This document shows, one piece after another, positions 1 to 13,700 of a DNA stretch of 64,000 bases. The first letter of the stretch is position 1. Every line of letters starts with the position of its first letter. The DNA comes from Erythrocercus mccallii. Taxonomy: Eukaryota; Chordata; Aves; Passeriformes; Dicruridae. The position numbers and the translations under genes are program-made. Below the pieces are notes generated by a model, which saw nothing but the letters and a program-made list of their open reading frames with translations, searched no databases and was not told where the DNA came from. The DNA is taken from the NCBI GenBank assembly GCA_013397435.1, contig VZRG01000165.1, forward strand, positions 248,001 to 312,000, given 5' to 3'.

Positions 1-3000
1 AAGAAAGACCATTTTTGGAGGAGGATCAGATTAGAGAACATTTAAACAAGCTGGACATTCCATCAGATTTGATGGAATACACGCATGTGTGCTGAAGTGG
101 CGATCAACCTCTTTGAAAGGTCATGGAAGTCATGGGAGGTTGACAACTAGGAGAAAGGCAGTGTTTCTTCTAACCTCAGGAGGGAGAAACAGCAGGCTGA
201 TAAGACTCAAATCTTTCCTGGTAAAAATAATGGAATGGATCTATCTGGAAACTACTTCTGAAAAAATGAAGGACTGATGGATGATTTGGATTAATCAGCA
301 TAAATGTATTCAAAAGGAATCATGTTTGACCAAATTCATAGCCTTCCTTCCTTCCTTCCTTCCTTCCTTCCTTCCTTCCTTCCTTCCTTCCTTCCTTCCT
401 TCCTTCCTTCCTNNNNNNNNNNNNNNNNNNNNNNNNNNNNNNNNNNNNNNNNNNNNTTCTTCATTTTGTCTTTTTCTCTTTTTTTCATTATCTCTGCTTT
501 TCTTTGACATAAGGAAGATGAGCACCGCATTTGGAGGTGACTATCTCTCCTCATTATGGAGAGCCTAGATGACAGTTTATCTAATTTTTACATAACTAAC
601 ATGATACTCCTCAGGTACAATACGGGAATCTGACAGCAAATGCACTTGCTGAAGTGCTTGTTTGGTCAACATAGGTGTTGTTATTCTGTGTTCATCTTAT
701 CCTGAAACAGATACATACATTTGATTAATCAAACTGCTCCATGGAAGCACTTTTCATTTGTTCTCATAGTGATTGCTCAGATACAGAGCTGTAAAATGTA
801 AGTTTGTACATTTTTAGATTTTTTAATGTATAAAACAATATTAAAAGAAAAAAAATTGGTTTCTTTTCTTTCACTAAGCTGGTGAAACAGAAGTTATACC
901 GCTTGGAAGACCTTTTTTACTTCAGGATATTGGGGGTTTTTTACCATAACACAAGCTATACCGTCATAAAAACTGCTATATAATTGTAGCTGCTTGAAGA
1001 GGTTTGACATCAGTCACTACCTCACCATAATTCAAGCTACAAAACTTGAATACTGACAATGTTCAAATACACAATACATATGACATTTAGTGCCAGGTTT
1101 GGTAATGAGATAAAAATCCATAAGTTCACTGAATTAGAACATGATTTGATATGTGCTTTCTGTAGAAGAAGAGAGATCATCTGCTGACAAATGCTTTTGA
1201 TTAGCACATTTCAGTTTTGTATCAGATACAGGAAGAACATATTAATATTTACCTTTAAATGATGATGTATACTCTTTGTTATCTAAAAGCCTGGCTGCTG
1301 TTGGTTCCTACTCTTTCCTACTGTCTGCAGAGGGAACAAAGAAAGATGTTTCTATCCTGTGTTCAGCAAGGCTTCTGAAGGAATGCAGTTGTTAATCCAG
1401 AACAATCTACTTTAGGCACCATAAAACACCTAACCAGATAGGATTCTGAACACTCAGAATTAACAGAATGTGATCATTTTTCACACACTGAATGTGTGGT
1501 TGTTCAGAGAACACAAGTTACAGAATTAATGTTTTACTGTCCAACTACTAGAGTAATTTTTTCTAACTGGGACTAAGGTGGCTAATTATTTTTGAAAGTT
1601 AATAATAAGATGTTTCATGCTTAATTGCATTGTGACTGTGCCTACAAGAGCCAGCTATTAATCAAGCTGTTATTATGTTCAATACAGTACAAAGATAACA
1701 TAATAGGATAGCCCTGGTTCTCTTTTTGCAAGTGCCAGAAAATAGTATGACTTTTAACATTACTTCTAGAAATTTATGCCTGGATCAAATTATATAGTTC
1801 TTCACTCTCTTTTGCTGTTATGATCCTTGCTGCATAATTTCATTCTGTGTTCTTGATTCTGAAACAAAAAATAAATATGAAGAACAGTTCCACAAGGAAT
1901 GCTACTGTAATTCTTTACCTCATTGCTGGAATTAACAAGATTTTTAAGGGACAAACTTATTTTTGTAAAACTGCTACTAAAATAAAAATATAAACAATTA
2001 TTGAAAATATATAGTCACCAAAACCTTATTAAATTTATCTCTTAAACAGGTTTATTATCCACTACATATTTGAATAAAGATTTGTCTTTTGTAGCTTTGG
2101 CACAAGAACAGGTTTATTTAGTTTATAGAAACAATTCTTTTTTCTCCATTACTACCTAGAATCAAATTGTTTAGAAGGTATGTGTGCTTTGTCAAATGTT
2201 ATTCTGATAAAAACAGTCTGTTTAAATATATTTAGATCCTTTAATAAATATATAGGCATCAGTAATTTTTATGATTAGTTCACAAAACTTCTAATTTATC
2301 AAGCTTTTTACTGTGCATATTGGAAACATGCAAGAGAGATGCCTCACCTACACTAGTATTGCTGCTCTCATATTATTTAGGGAAGATTCAGCAATCTTAG
2401 GACTGGCTAATACAGTGAAATACATGCAAATATAGCATCAGTTTAAGGGATGCCACTACCCTGAGCTTTAGGAAGCTTAGGAACACAAGACACTCCTCAA
2501 AGCTGGACATCTTACACTGGAAGAAGTGCCGTTACAAGTCCTGGGCTTGGTATGATGTTTCACACTCCTTTATGAAGCTATACTTGCACCATATTCTTTC
2601 TTAGGTATTACTCTGTCAGTGTCACCCAGAAAAGTTCAGCACCATTGGAACAAATGAATTTCACAAATATGTGGTCATCCTTCCCACTATTTTCATTTTT
2701 GCTGTTAAAACCCGTGGACTGCTAGAGCCTGGGAATGAAAAGGGAAACACATCTCTCTGTTACACAGAATGTATGGGATGCAGCAGGTATTTACTAGGAT
2801 TATTCTGCTTTGCCCACCTCTTTCTGTAGGACTTCCTGAGGAGAAGGCAGGCTATACAATACACAGACGAAGCACACCAGGTAAGTCAAGAGGACTTGGC
2901 CAAGCTGCCCTGGGAGCAAAGGGAACCTTGCTAGCAAAGGGACTTTGCTAGGCTGCAGGTGAGAATAGCCTATATTTGCATTCTTGCACACCTGATGGCA

Positions 3001-3636
3001 GTAAAAACAAGCTCTTTTTTATGCCTTCCTTTAAAAATGTTTAAAAGCCAGCTGAGGAAATGGCTCTTAACACAACTGCCAGCATATTTAACAACCTCAG
3101 CTTCTAATTCCTACCTCTCAATTTGTTTTATCCAAAGTTTAGCAGAACTGAAAGTGCTTGGGTTAAATAGCTCCTGCACTGGAGAAACTCCCCTCTCTAC
3201 CATTGCTCAGGAAGCAGAGGGAATGCAAAGATGTCTCTGGCAGCTGGTTCGTTCGATCTGCCAACCAAGCATGGAATGATTAGCAGTGCACTGCAGAATA
3301 GAAACTGGTAACTGTACCAGTGGTGCAACAGCTACATCATCTACAATGACTGAAGAAAATACCCTAGGTTTAGATTTCTTAGCCAGCTTCACGCTTCATA
3401 CACAGATTGCAGTTACAATGTATAGATAATTACATTTCCCAGAATAGTTTCTGACTTAAGGATCTTGACTCTCACAAGTTCAGCAGGTCTGTGTCACTTA
3501 AATTACATCTCTTTAATGTATCCCTCTTTACCTTCTTGAGGACTATCCCTCTAAATTCTTCTACCTCAAATTCCTTACTCTCAGAACTTTCCCCTTTTTT
3601 TTCCTGCTCTCAAATCTGAAATCATTCTGTCACTTC
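1..3636. other. Intergenic, AT-rich, no gene seen
   Basis: Apart from the CCTT repeat and gap, this is unique-looking AT-rich DNA. Open frames are short and not recognisable. A block near 1560-1720 is rich in TAAT-type motifs. Confidence 0.7.
342..456. repeat. (CCTT)n microsatellite with assembly gap
   Basis: An uninterrupted CCTT tetranucleotide run spans 342-412 and is followed by 44 undetermined bases (413-456), then pyrimidine-rich sequence. The gap almost certainly hides more of the same repeat. Open frames crossing it have no meaning. Confidence 0.97.
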
Positions 3637-3737
3637 TCCAGTGGAAAGTGTCCCTGCCCACATCAAGGGTTTAGAACTAGATTATTTTTAAGGTCCCTCC
3701 CCTTCAATCCACACCGTTCTGTGATTCCATGACATTA
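3637..3737 (+). mobile_element. CR1 LINE 3'-end fragment
   Basis: CTCCAGTGGAAAGTGTCCCT, then AACTAGATTATTTTTAAGGT and the tail CCGTTCTGTGATTCCATGA, reproduce the last about 100 bases of an avian CR1 in the plus orientation. Upstream sequence no longer resembles CR1. Confidence 0.7.
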
Positions 3738-6079
3738 ATCATCTCCCAAATCAATTAACATAATTGTTTACTGATTGGGTAATTATCATTAACTAAATTG
3801 TTATTGTCTATTTTCTTGCTTCTACTCTACTTACCTTATGAATCTTGTGATGATTTTTCTTCCTTTTTCCTCTTGTTTCAACATATTTGTGTGAGAAATT
3901 CTGTCTTCTTTGATTTCTCCTACTCTAATGCCACTCTTCCTGCCATACTTCAACACTCATTTCTTTTTGTCTTCATGATTTCTGAAATAGTTATTCTACC
4001 TGATTCTGTCTTGTTATTTATACAGGCATCTGACATACAAAGTACAAAATTGTTTAGCAGTTTGATCTTCCACACTTCCTTTCTATGGAAAATTGACATA
4101 GTTAAGGGATTTAAATTAATTTTCCATACCTTATTGACTTCGTCATACATGTTTTTTGCAGACGTGACTTTCTTATTCCATATAATAAAATGTGGCTAAT
4201 ATGAATGGCAGGCCTACAAAATATGGCAGTGTGAGTCCGTTAACATTCTATAACTTATTTTGCATTAGGAACAGGAGGTAAAAATACAAGGTCTCACTTA
4301 TTATTGCCATCTCCTTTAGGAAGAAAAAAATGGTTTGTGATAGAAAACTCTAAAATATTCAGACTGTGCACAGAAGACAGAAGAGATATATCTTTGTTTG
4401 AAGATATAATCCTGTTCTTTAAAGGTATGTAACATCATAATGCCTGGGCTGATCCCCAGCATGTGATTCAGTCAGGATGTAGGTAAATAGTTTCCAACTG
4501 TTGCAAAAAAAATCTCCTACGGCAGGTAATTCAATCCTCTTTGTACAAAACAGCAATCATTTCAAATATCTGTTGAAAGATGAATTTCCTTTGCACACTG
4601 ACTTGGATGGTAGGGCAACTTAGACTTGTAAGAGTATTGAATTTATTGACTACCATGTGTTTTGGACTCTCTTCTGTTTCCTTGGTTTTATGCTACAGTC
4701 TCTTTCTTTGACAAAATTTTCTTAGCATCCTTTATTCAAACTAGTTTAGATGGATAGTCAATCACTTGCCATAACTGGATTACATAATTTCCAAGAAGAC
4801 TGATACAATATTGTCTATCTTTCCTTTTTGAGGCAGAGATCAGAAGGGTTGGAATATATCAACTGACAACTTCAGTCTAGCACTGGAGAGTAGAATTGGC
4901 TAAGTTTACACTTACACTAGAAAATCAAGGCCATGATTGAAATGGTAGAGCAGAGTGGGTACATGTATGCCAAAACTCACTTTTTTCTTCCTTCCAAAAC
5001 ACCTGCTAGTAACCATTCCTAAGTCTGTCTCCTGAACAACACTCAGTCACCATCTGGCAGAGGGTTAGTTTGTAGAAGGTTAGTTTGCATAGCTTCAAAA
5101 TTACAAGTATTAATCAATAACTAATTGCAGGGCTCAGTGTTTGCCAGTGTTGGAACCTATAATTTGGCCCTGTTCAGTTTACTGGTGAAGATGTTTTTGA
5201 CCAGCTAAAACTAAAAGTGCAAACACCTCAATCTGCACAACATCACTGGAATGGAAGGGAAGCACAACTGAAATTATTGGAACATCCTCTGCCACAGAAA
5301 GGCAAAAAATGGCCCCACACCTCCCAGGAGAGTGAATAAGACATGAAACTTTTCTCTTTAGAGCTCACTAATCTCTAAAGATAGGCAGTGTGCAACTATA
5401 AGACTGACTGTGAGTAGTGAGCCATTAATTTTCATTTGCAAAATGAGACAATATGATACCATTTTTTACCAGAATGATAAAATGGAAAAGTTATTTATTA
5501 CTTTGCCAGTAAGAAACTGGCTTGTGCTACAGACAAATGATTTTGAAATGTCCTCTATATAGGCAATTATGCACAAACAGTACAACTGGAAAAACAAAGA
5601 AATTAAGTAAGGCTACATCTTAGAAAACACATTTATAGGTTGCTACAGAATCTGTAAACTGTACAGTTTGATGGTACCAACAGTTGTTTCTATGGAATGG
5701 AAGCCTATTCAAATGGAGAAGAGGTCAATATAACTCAAGCCTGAGTAAACAATGCCCAGAACCCTCATGAGCTGAGTTTTCTACAAACAAGAAAATGCTT
5801 CACTTCTTCTGGTTAACTCTGCATGACTGCTAACTTCTATGTGAACATGGAAGACTTCTTAATAGGTGTGTCTGCAGATGAGAATGCACATTCATAGCTG
5901 ACATTAATAAGGACAGGTTAAATTCAGACATACGTGTACATGAACAGGTATATTTCCAATTGTGCACAAAGAGGAAGACTTTTCAAAATATTTTTTAAAT
6001 AATTTTATTTAGCTATTTTTCATGTCTCAGGTGAGCTCACATTAATAAATTAGAAACACCTTATAAAACTGGACTTTAC
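3738..6079. other. Intergenic, no feature seen
   Basis: AT-rich DNA. An open frame at 3798-4199 is hydrophobic because it reads T-rich sequence; it lacks a plausible start and resembles nothing known. A short local duplication of GGTTAGTTTG occurs near 5065-5090. Confidence 0.7.
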
Positions 6080-7105
6080 ATACCACCTGCGTACTACAGA
6101 GGAGGGAGAGATGGGCATCAAAAAAGGGAATTTGATTTCCTGTTCTAACTGCACTGCTATCTTCAACACCTTGGTCAGTTGGGAAGCATCCACCCAGGCT
6201 CTCTCCATACCCCTCCTCAACAGAATGGGTGAGAAAACAGGATGAGAACCTCATGGATTGAGATAAAGACAGGGACACCACTTACAAATCACCATAATGG
6301 GCATTACGGACTCAATTAGGAAAAATTAAAATAAAAATTGAGTTGGGAGATTAAAAAAATCCATCCTGCTCCTTCCCTTTCTTCCAAGGCTTAAGTTTTC
6401 ACCTTCATTCCCAACTGCTCCACTCTACTCATTCCAAGTAGTACAGGGTGATGGGGAAGGGAGGTTGTGCTCAGTCCATAACAGCTTCTCTTTTCTGCCC
6501 CTTCCTCTCTCTGTTCCTCTGCTCCAGCTTGGGTCCTTCCTTTTAGGCTACAGTACTTAAGGACTGCTCCAGCCAGAGTCCTTTCCATGAGGTGCAGTAC
6601 TTCAAGAACACACTGTTCCACTATGGGTTCCCATAACAGGGCACAGGTCCTGCCAGAAAACCTGCTCCTGCCTGGGCTCCTCTCCATGAGGTGCAGTTCC
6701 TGCCAAGAGATTGCAGTGGCCCAGGGTCTATATGCACTGCAGTTTGGTATCTGGTCCACCATGGCTTTCTCTGTGGGCTGCAGCAAATATCTGCCCCACT
6801 GTGGAGCACCTCCTCCCCCGAGCCCTTCAGTGACCTTCTAATCCTTGAAACAACTCCTGCAGAGTTGTTCCACATTTTCTCCCTTCTCTCTTACAGTTGC
6901 CACTCTGCAGCAATTTTTATCCTTTCTTAAATATGTTATCATATATGGCACCATCAACTGATCAGCTCAGCTTTGGCCAGCAACAGGTCTCCCTCGGAGC
7001 CAGCTGGAACTGGCTCTTCAGGCTGACACTGAAGGCAACTTCTGGTGTATTCTCAGAAAAAATATCGCTGCCAGCACCTTGCTGTGGACACCCAACACAA
7101 AGACC
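6080..7105 (+). mobile_element. Avian ERV/LTR-derived repeat, diverged
   Basis: Successive blocks match a widespread bird ERV-type repeat known from memory: CACCTTGGTCAGTTGGGAAG, CCTCATGGATTGAGATAAAG, then tandem-like degenerate units built on CTCCAGC..GGGTCC..TCCATGAGGTGCAGT (about 6510-6790), then TCTTAAATATGTTATCA and CAGCAACAGGTCTCCCTCGG, ending near CCCAACACA. No intact retroviral gene is present. The left edge is approximate and could lie nearer 6030; strand is given by the order of these blocks, not by a coding frame. Confidence 0.65.
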
Positions 7106-7114
7106 TGGATTAGA

Positions 7115-7785
7115 GTACTATGGATCACTCTCTGGAGAGGCAGAAGCTTGACATGAGACGGCAACCTACACTTGCAGCCCAGAAAGGCAACTGTATCGTG
7201 GCATGCTTCAGAAACAGTGCAGCCAGTGGGTCAAGGGAGGTGATTCTGTCCCCCTTGTCCATCCTTGTGAGATCTCACCCGGAGAGCTGCCTTCAGCCTT
7301 GGGGTTTCCAGCACAAGAAAGAATTTGAGCAGGTCTGGAAGAGGGCCAGGACCATAGAAGTGATCAAAGGGCTGCAGCACCTCTCCTATGAAGACAGTCT
7401 GAGACAGTTGTTCACTCTGGAGAAGGCTCTGGGAAGACCTTAATTAAGGTCTTTCAAAACTTAAACAAGCTTATAAAAAATAGAAAAATACTTTTTACCA
7501 AGGTCTGTTGTAACAGGACAAGCAACAGCAGTTTTAAATTGAAAGAAGGAGAAGAAATTTTTTAGGATGATATTGGTGAGACTCTGGAACAGATTGGCCA
7601 GAAAAGTTGTACATGGCCTAGTATTGGGAGTGTTCAAGGCCAGATTGGATGGGGCTTTGAGCAACTTGACTGAGTGAAAGACATGCCTGCCAGGGGAAAA
7701 AGGATGAGAGTGACTGGGAGTTTGGACTAGATGATCCTTAAATGTCCTTTTCAACCCAAGCCATTCTATGACTCTATAAAAACAA
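7115..7785 (+). mobile_element. CR1 LINE, 5'-truncated, plus strand
   Basis: Degraded CR1 ORF2 C-terminal reading frame is visible at 7120-7443 (motifs LAAQKGN, SREVILSP, LVRSHPES, GLQHLSYEDSLRQL), followed by the CR1 3' region (GACTCTGGAACAGATTGGCC, GGACTAGATGATCCTTAAAT) and the tail CCATTCTATGACTCTAT at about 7760-7780. It begins directly beside the ERV-like repeat. Stops and indels make it inactive. Confidence 0.88.
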
Positions 7786-10700
7786 CTATTAAATAATTCA
7801 ACAGCCAGCTCCTCTGTCATTAAAGAGAAGAATAGCACTTTTTCAGGTCAAAAGCTGTTTAGAGATCACTGCACACAATGCTGAGACTGGGACAACTCAG
7901 ATATATTCAACTTGTTGGCAATGTAATTTTATGAATGCTTGACTAGACCTGCAATGAAGGAATTGCTGTTGTGTGACCCCAGAAAAGATGCAGCCTGTCT
8001 TCCCACCAAATTCTAGCCTGTCCACTTGAAAACTAAGTTTTCTGGGAAGAGGTTATCTTTTGCCTGTATTATTCAAGATCTGGTATGATATGATGTCTTC
8101 CAGTTGGAATGACTAGACACTACTGTGATACAAAGAGCAACTAATAGTATTCTGAAGTATTTCTATTCTTCATGGTTATTCCTTAAATTAAATGTTATTC
8201 TCAAACAACTTATAACATTATAATTCTTCCCCTGAAATGCAATGTTTGCATTAGCACTGACAGCCTACATTTTTATTGTCTCCATCTATATGACATTTTC
8301 TATCTATTTATCTACCAAGGATGTATTCAAATATCTTAAAAATCTTTTCACTGTCTTATTTTTAAGTCATACAAAGCTGAGGCTCTCTTCCAAACAAAGA
8401 AACAAATGCTGTAATAACAGATGGATTATATTATCTGCATGTATTTCCACCATTATTTCACAGGACAGTTTTAAGAATCCATATTCATGGCATTGTTCCA
8501 TCTTGCTTGAAAGATTATGTCAGTCTGTGTTCTATGGGAGAAAACAATCTGTAGAAGTCCAGCCACCTCCAGTGAGGTTCTCTGTTTTCTGTCTATTAAA
8601 CACTTAGCTGTTTCCTGAAGCTCCTTATTTGGCCTTTTTATTTTTTTTTATTTTTTCTTAAAAGTTGTCCTCAAACAAAAGCATTTTAGATTTAGGATCA
8701 CAGTACTTTCTTGCGCGTGGGACAAGCAAACTGCAGTAACCAATTTGCAACTACATTCCTTGATTTCAAATACATGCAATGGTTAATTGCTTGCTTCTTA
8801 TTTCTTCTGCTTTTTCCTCACAAGAATATAAGGAGATGTGTTTTTTGACCTCCCCCCTTTCCTCACATCACCACCTGCCAGTGAAGATGTTTTACAGCAT
8901 AAATAATTAATGCTGTCATCTTAATTCCTAGGCTGCTACCAAGAAGCGGGACCTCTTCATAGTTTCCTTTCTGTTTCCTCAGTCACTGCTGCACCCATAA
9001 TGAAATGCAACACAAGTGTAACATTAAAGCTGCAAATTTAAACACAGAGATGTTTAAATACACCCTCACAGTAATGATAGGTGAGCAAAGCTGAACACAT
9101 CCACTATTTCTGACACTCACCAAACATAAGGTCTTGCAAAACAATCTGCTAGTTAGCAATGGAAAGAACTTGACTCCATAGAGCATGAAGATTCACTCAT
9201 TATCCATAATTAAGGTCTTATGTCTCTGTTTGTGATTTCTGGAATATTGCTGCAGATGCACTGTGAAAGTTGCTTTCCAGCTTGCCTCCAAGACCATCAA
9301 GCCTCGGAAGCAGGAAACAAGAATTCACTTTCTTCTGCAATTACAAGACAGACTGATATGAAGCAGTTTCAGAATTTTCCAGGACAAGTTAATGGTCAGC
9401 ACTTCTTATGAAGTATCATTAACTCAGATCCAGCATCAATAAAATTGTATAAAACTGCATAAAATAAATAAATATGTTTAAGACCATGTAAGAAACTTCA
9501 ACAAGATCTGTTCTCGGATAGATTTTGGGTTCTAAACAAGGGCTCACCCAAATGTGCTTCATAGCCTTACAGAGGTTTTGTAGTATTGTTATATCATACT
9601 GTTATGTTGGTTATGTTGGTTAGGTTGCCAATCATCAGGTAAGAGACATTGTCCATAAGATTGCACGCAGACCTTGGAGCCATTGCTGCTGGCACAAGCT
9701 CAGGTTGATAGGGAATATGGGGTGGCACTTAGACATTTAGAATTACTTACAGGGACCCTAAATATATAATCTGGTTTATTGCATGCCAGGAAAAAGTAAC
9801 TTGAAGAACCAGTGAGTGAAGTACTGGTGCTCTCAAAATTTCAGAAAGTACCTCTACTTCTTCAGGACTTCAGGGAATGGCCAGTCATCAGGTTTACATT
9901 ACTAAAATTGAGGTGATCCCTTTAGTTCGATTCAGTTCCCTCCACAGGCACCTGAAGACATTTGAGATGCCCCAGGGCACTCTACCTGCACTTCTGCTGC
10001 TACTACAGAACGTCACCAGTCTCCTACAACTCCTGTGTCATATCTGCCAGCCCCATGTACAGGTTTGAGATACTTTAGGACACTTACAATGGTCGAAGAC
10101 ACCTATATATGGACAACCAACCTGAGCCCATAGCAACAGACTAGAATTTCCCCTAAAACATTGTTTAGTTTAAGATGCTTTTCCAGGTTTTGGTTTATTA
10201 TCAGTGGAGAAATACAAGCACCTTCAGAGGATATTAATTTCTTACTAAAGTAGATGTCAAAGGTGATTGAGATGAACTGTCTTTAGAAAATTATATTTCC
10301 TTTGTCCAGGAATGCAAGATTTGTAATAAGTGACTGAAATGCCTCCCTATATTAAGTGAATATTTATCTATAAATGTAATTTTAAGTATTTTCATACAGA
10401 CAAATGTATTAGAATTATCATGTATTTCATCCTAAATATTATTTAAAACACTATAGATGTTAAAGTTACAAAGCTCTTCAAACTCAGTATTTTGACTTCT
10501 GTTTTATTTAGTACATGTGAAGTTTTGGACTTTCAATAGAACAAAGCACTTTTTTCCTTTAATGTTCAAAATGTTGTTTTCACAATGTGAAAACAAGTGA
10601 AATTTACACTTTGGAGGTGTATCATGAGGCCTGCCCTTGAGTTATGTCTCCCAATTCCAATTTAGTGGTGCACACAGATGGGCCTGTCTCTAGTTTAAAG

Positions 10701-13700
10701 ATTAATATCTAGAGAATGTGGTTTTCTACAGCAGCAGTTTCCAGACTTTTACCATACTGAAAATCCCTCATATATATTCCAGTGGAGGCTCCAATCTATA
10801 CACAAAAAAATTAAGCAAATTACCTACAGCAGCATTCTCATGTTTAGTTTAATAGGTCTTCATATTTGTTGATGAAATCCTTAATACAGAGTATTTGTTG
10901 AAGAAGATAGGCTACTAGTTCCCACTTTCAAAATATAAAAGGGTAACAACAGCTTTCAGATCTACATTTTAAATATAATTAATGAAGTAATCAGCACAAA
11001 GAAACAGAAATATAATCAACCCTTTTACTGGGAACTAGAAGTCAATAAAATTGAAGCCACATTCTACCAGAAGCAATACCCATTAAAAGGGTTGGTTCAA
11101 GTTGCTTTTTGGTCTTTTCTTAGAACTCTGAATAAGATTTCTATGTTGTTTTTCCCCCCTAAAATCAGGTGAGATGAACTCTACCCACCCTTTTTGTCTG
11201 AAAAAAAAAATACATGTAAGAGTAGCTGGAAATTTCATCACAAAATCCCTAAATATGTAAGAAATTCTGCTAATAAATTTAACCACATAATGCACTTTGG
11301 ATTATCCCAATAACTTGTTTTCAAATACAAGAAAGAGCAACTCCAATCAAATATCATTATTCTAAACAAGTAAGGCTTTGAATCTTATCAAATGAAATTG
11401 ACCGAAGTTTTCTTGGAATGACCTTCACAGAGCTTGAGGACTAAAGAAGCAGATTTCAGAGGAAAAGTGCATGTGACAGAAGAGTTCCTTACTGTAAAAG
11501 CTTACTAATCTCAATAAAAACTGTCTGTGGGGGAGAAGCTTTCAAGTACTCCATTGTCTTTCCTTGAATGGAAGAGAAATTGGGAATAAAAATGAATTTA
11601 TCACAAAGTTGATATGGACAAGAAAGATAATCCTGTTCCAGAAATGGTTCTGCCCTAGCTGCCCATTATACATTGGCTCTGTGTGTTCTTAATGAACTGA
11701 TGAATATATACATAAGGGCTCACAAGAGTTAGAGACAGTATCCCTTCACATTTTGATGATGATGATGACATCTCAACATCTGCTGTTGAAGCTTTTCTGT
11801 ACCTCCAGCTTCCCACATGCTAATAGGTTAGGTAATTCTAATTTCATAAGAGATTAAAAGTCTGGAGACACAGAGTTGATTTGGGGTTATTCAGTTGTAT
11901 AAGAATAAAAATATCACAGTGAAAAACATGCATGTATTCTCCACCAAAACTTGTGTAATATCATGAGTCTTCCCTATCATATCTCATTGGCCAGGGCCTG
12001 GTTGCCAATAAAGACAAGGAGATTCCAGGGGGAAGGTAGTTGCAACAAATACTGGACACCACGAGCATAAAAGCATGTGTATCCATCACTGCCTAGTGAA
12101 CTTCTCCAAAGGATTCACCAAGTCCTGTCTTTGAGGCAAACACATAAAAGAAAAATCCAGTTCACCTGAAGAGATTTAGGGTTTCACTGCTTAAATCCTG
12201 GATGAAAATACAAATCAGGACTTTGGTATTATGTAGAGGGATTTCTCATTTTATATTGGTTAAGTCTTAACACTTTGACAAAAGAAAGAGTTAAACACCA
12301 ATTAATTTTTCAATATGTTTAAATCATGGGATCTGCTGAAATATGCAGAATTTCCTTCACTCCACAACATAGTTTAATATTATCCTTAAAATAATTATTT
12401 CCATTTTGCCTTTTTAGAGCAACCCCTGACAATATCAAAGTCCCTTGTATTCTATCCAACAAGTGTGCACTGGCAGTGGAGATTTAGCCTTATATACTAG
12501 TTCCAATGGAGAAAAGCAGAATTTCTTTAATTCTTTATTCCACTGGGATTTTTCATCATAGACAAGATAGGAATAAGCCAGATAGTTTGGACTGTCTTTT
12601 TAAATGCCACACTTTGGTTACAAGTGACAGATGCAGAAAAATTCTCTGTTAGGAAGGTGTTAGGCAAACTGTATACACTGGGTTGCAAAATACAGTATAT
12701 CATTAAGAATGCTGAAAGCAAAAACAGGTGTTGAAAATAGCTGAGAAACTTCAAGTATATTGGGCAAAACTACCCAACACAAAGATAATGAGGAAAAAAG
12801 AGAAGGCTGCAATTTTCATGAGCAATATACCTCAAGCACTGAGTTACCATAACCCAGAAAAGTGGGAGTCAATATGTGCAACCTGGAAGGATGAATACAG
12901 GATAGGAAGAAGGAGGAAATGTGGAAGGTAGCCCAGGTTTAGGAGTCCTCTGTCTTTCAAAAGAACCAAAATGAAAATGCATCACTGCACTGAGTTCTCT
13001 ATCCTGCAAAACGACATCCTTTACGCTTAAAATTTCCTTTCCACTTCATCCTGCTACACACAACCTTGCATCAAATGTTGTGATATACAAGTCTTTCTAT
13101 AAGCTCAGGAGCAGCAAGTGTCTGGTTCCCAGAGACACATAGAACCAACTCTTTGTTATTTGGAGGCTTTTCCCTCTTTGCAAAGGCTGGCTTGGCTAGT
13201 GCTGTTTCAGACTACAGAGGAGAGAAAGAGAAATGCTGTCATGGTATCATCAGGGGCTTTTTAAGACTCTACAAGGCAAGCAACCAATACTGTGCAACAT
13301 AGTCCTTGTTCTGCTTTCTTTAGTAACCTCTTCTATTATTATAATAATTGAAAATTATAATTAAAAATCCACCACTGGTATAGATTAATCCGACTTTAAT
13401 TTACAACAATTGCCACCAGATTGCAAACTGTTTCCACGTCCAAAGTGTTTAATATAAAATCACTATCTAAAAATAAGAAAAGAAACTGTACAATGTTTAA
13501 GAAAAAATACAAGAACTGTAGATAATAATGATCCTCATTCACATTAGCAAAGTCTAAGGTAAATTAGAGAGCTGATAAATATATTATCACAAACAGTGCA
13601 TAAAGAAATATTTTAAGCAACATAGGGAAAATTAATAAAGCTATTAAAATATAAATGACTTTTTCTACAATGGTATATGCAAGAGGTCTCTACTGCAATA

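Noticed and set aside
281..568. Open frames across the CCTT repeat and gap
   Set aside because: They read through repeat and undetermined bases; no coding meaning.
3798..4199. Hydrophobic plus-strand open frame of 133 codons
   Set aside because: It arises from T-rich sequence (Leu/Phe codons), begins at a non-ATG codon and resembles no protein.
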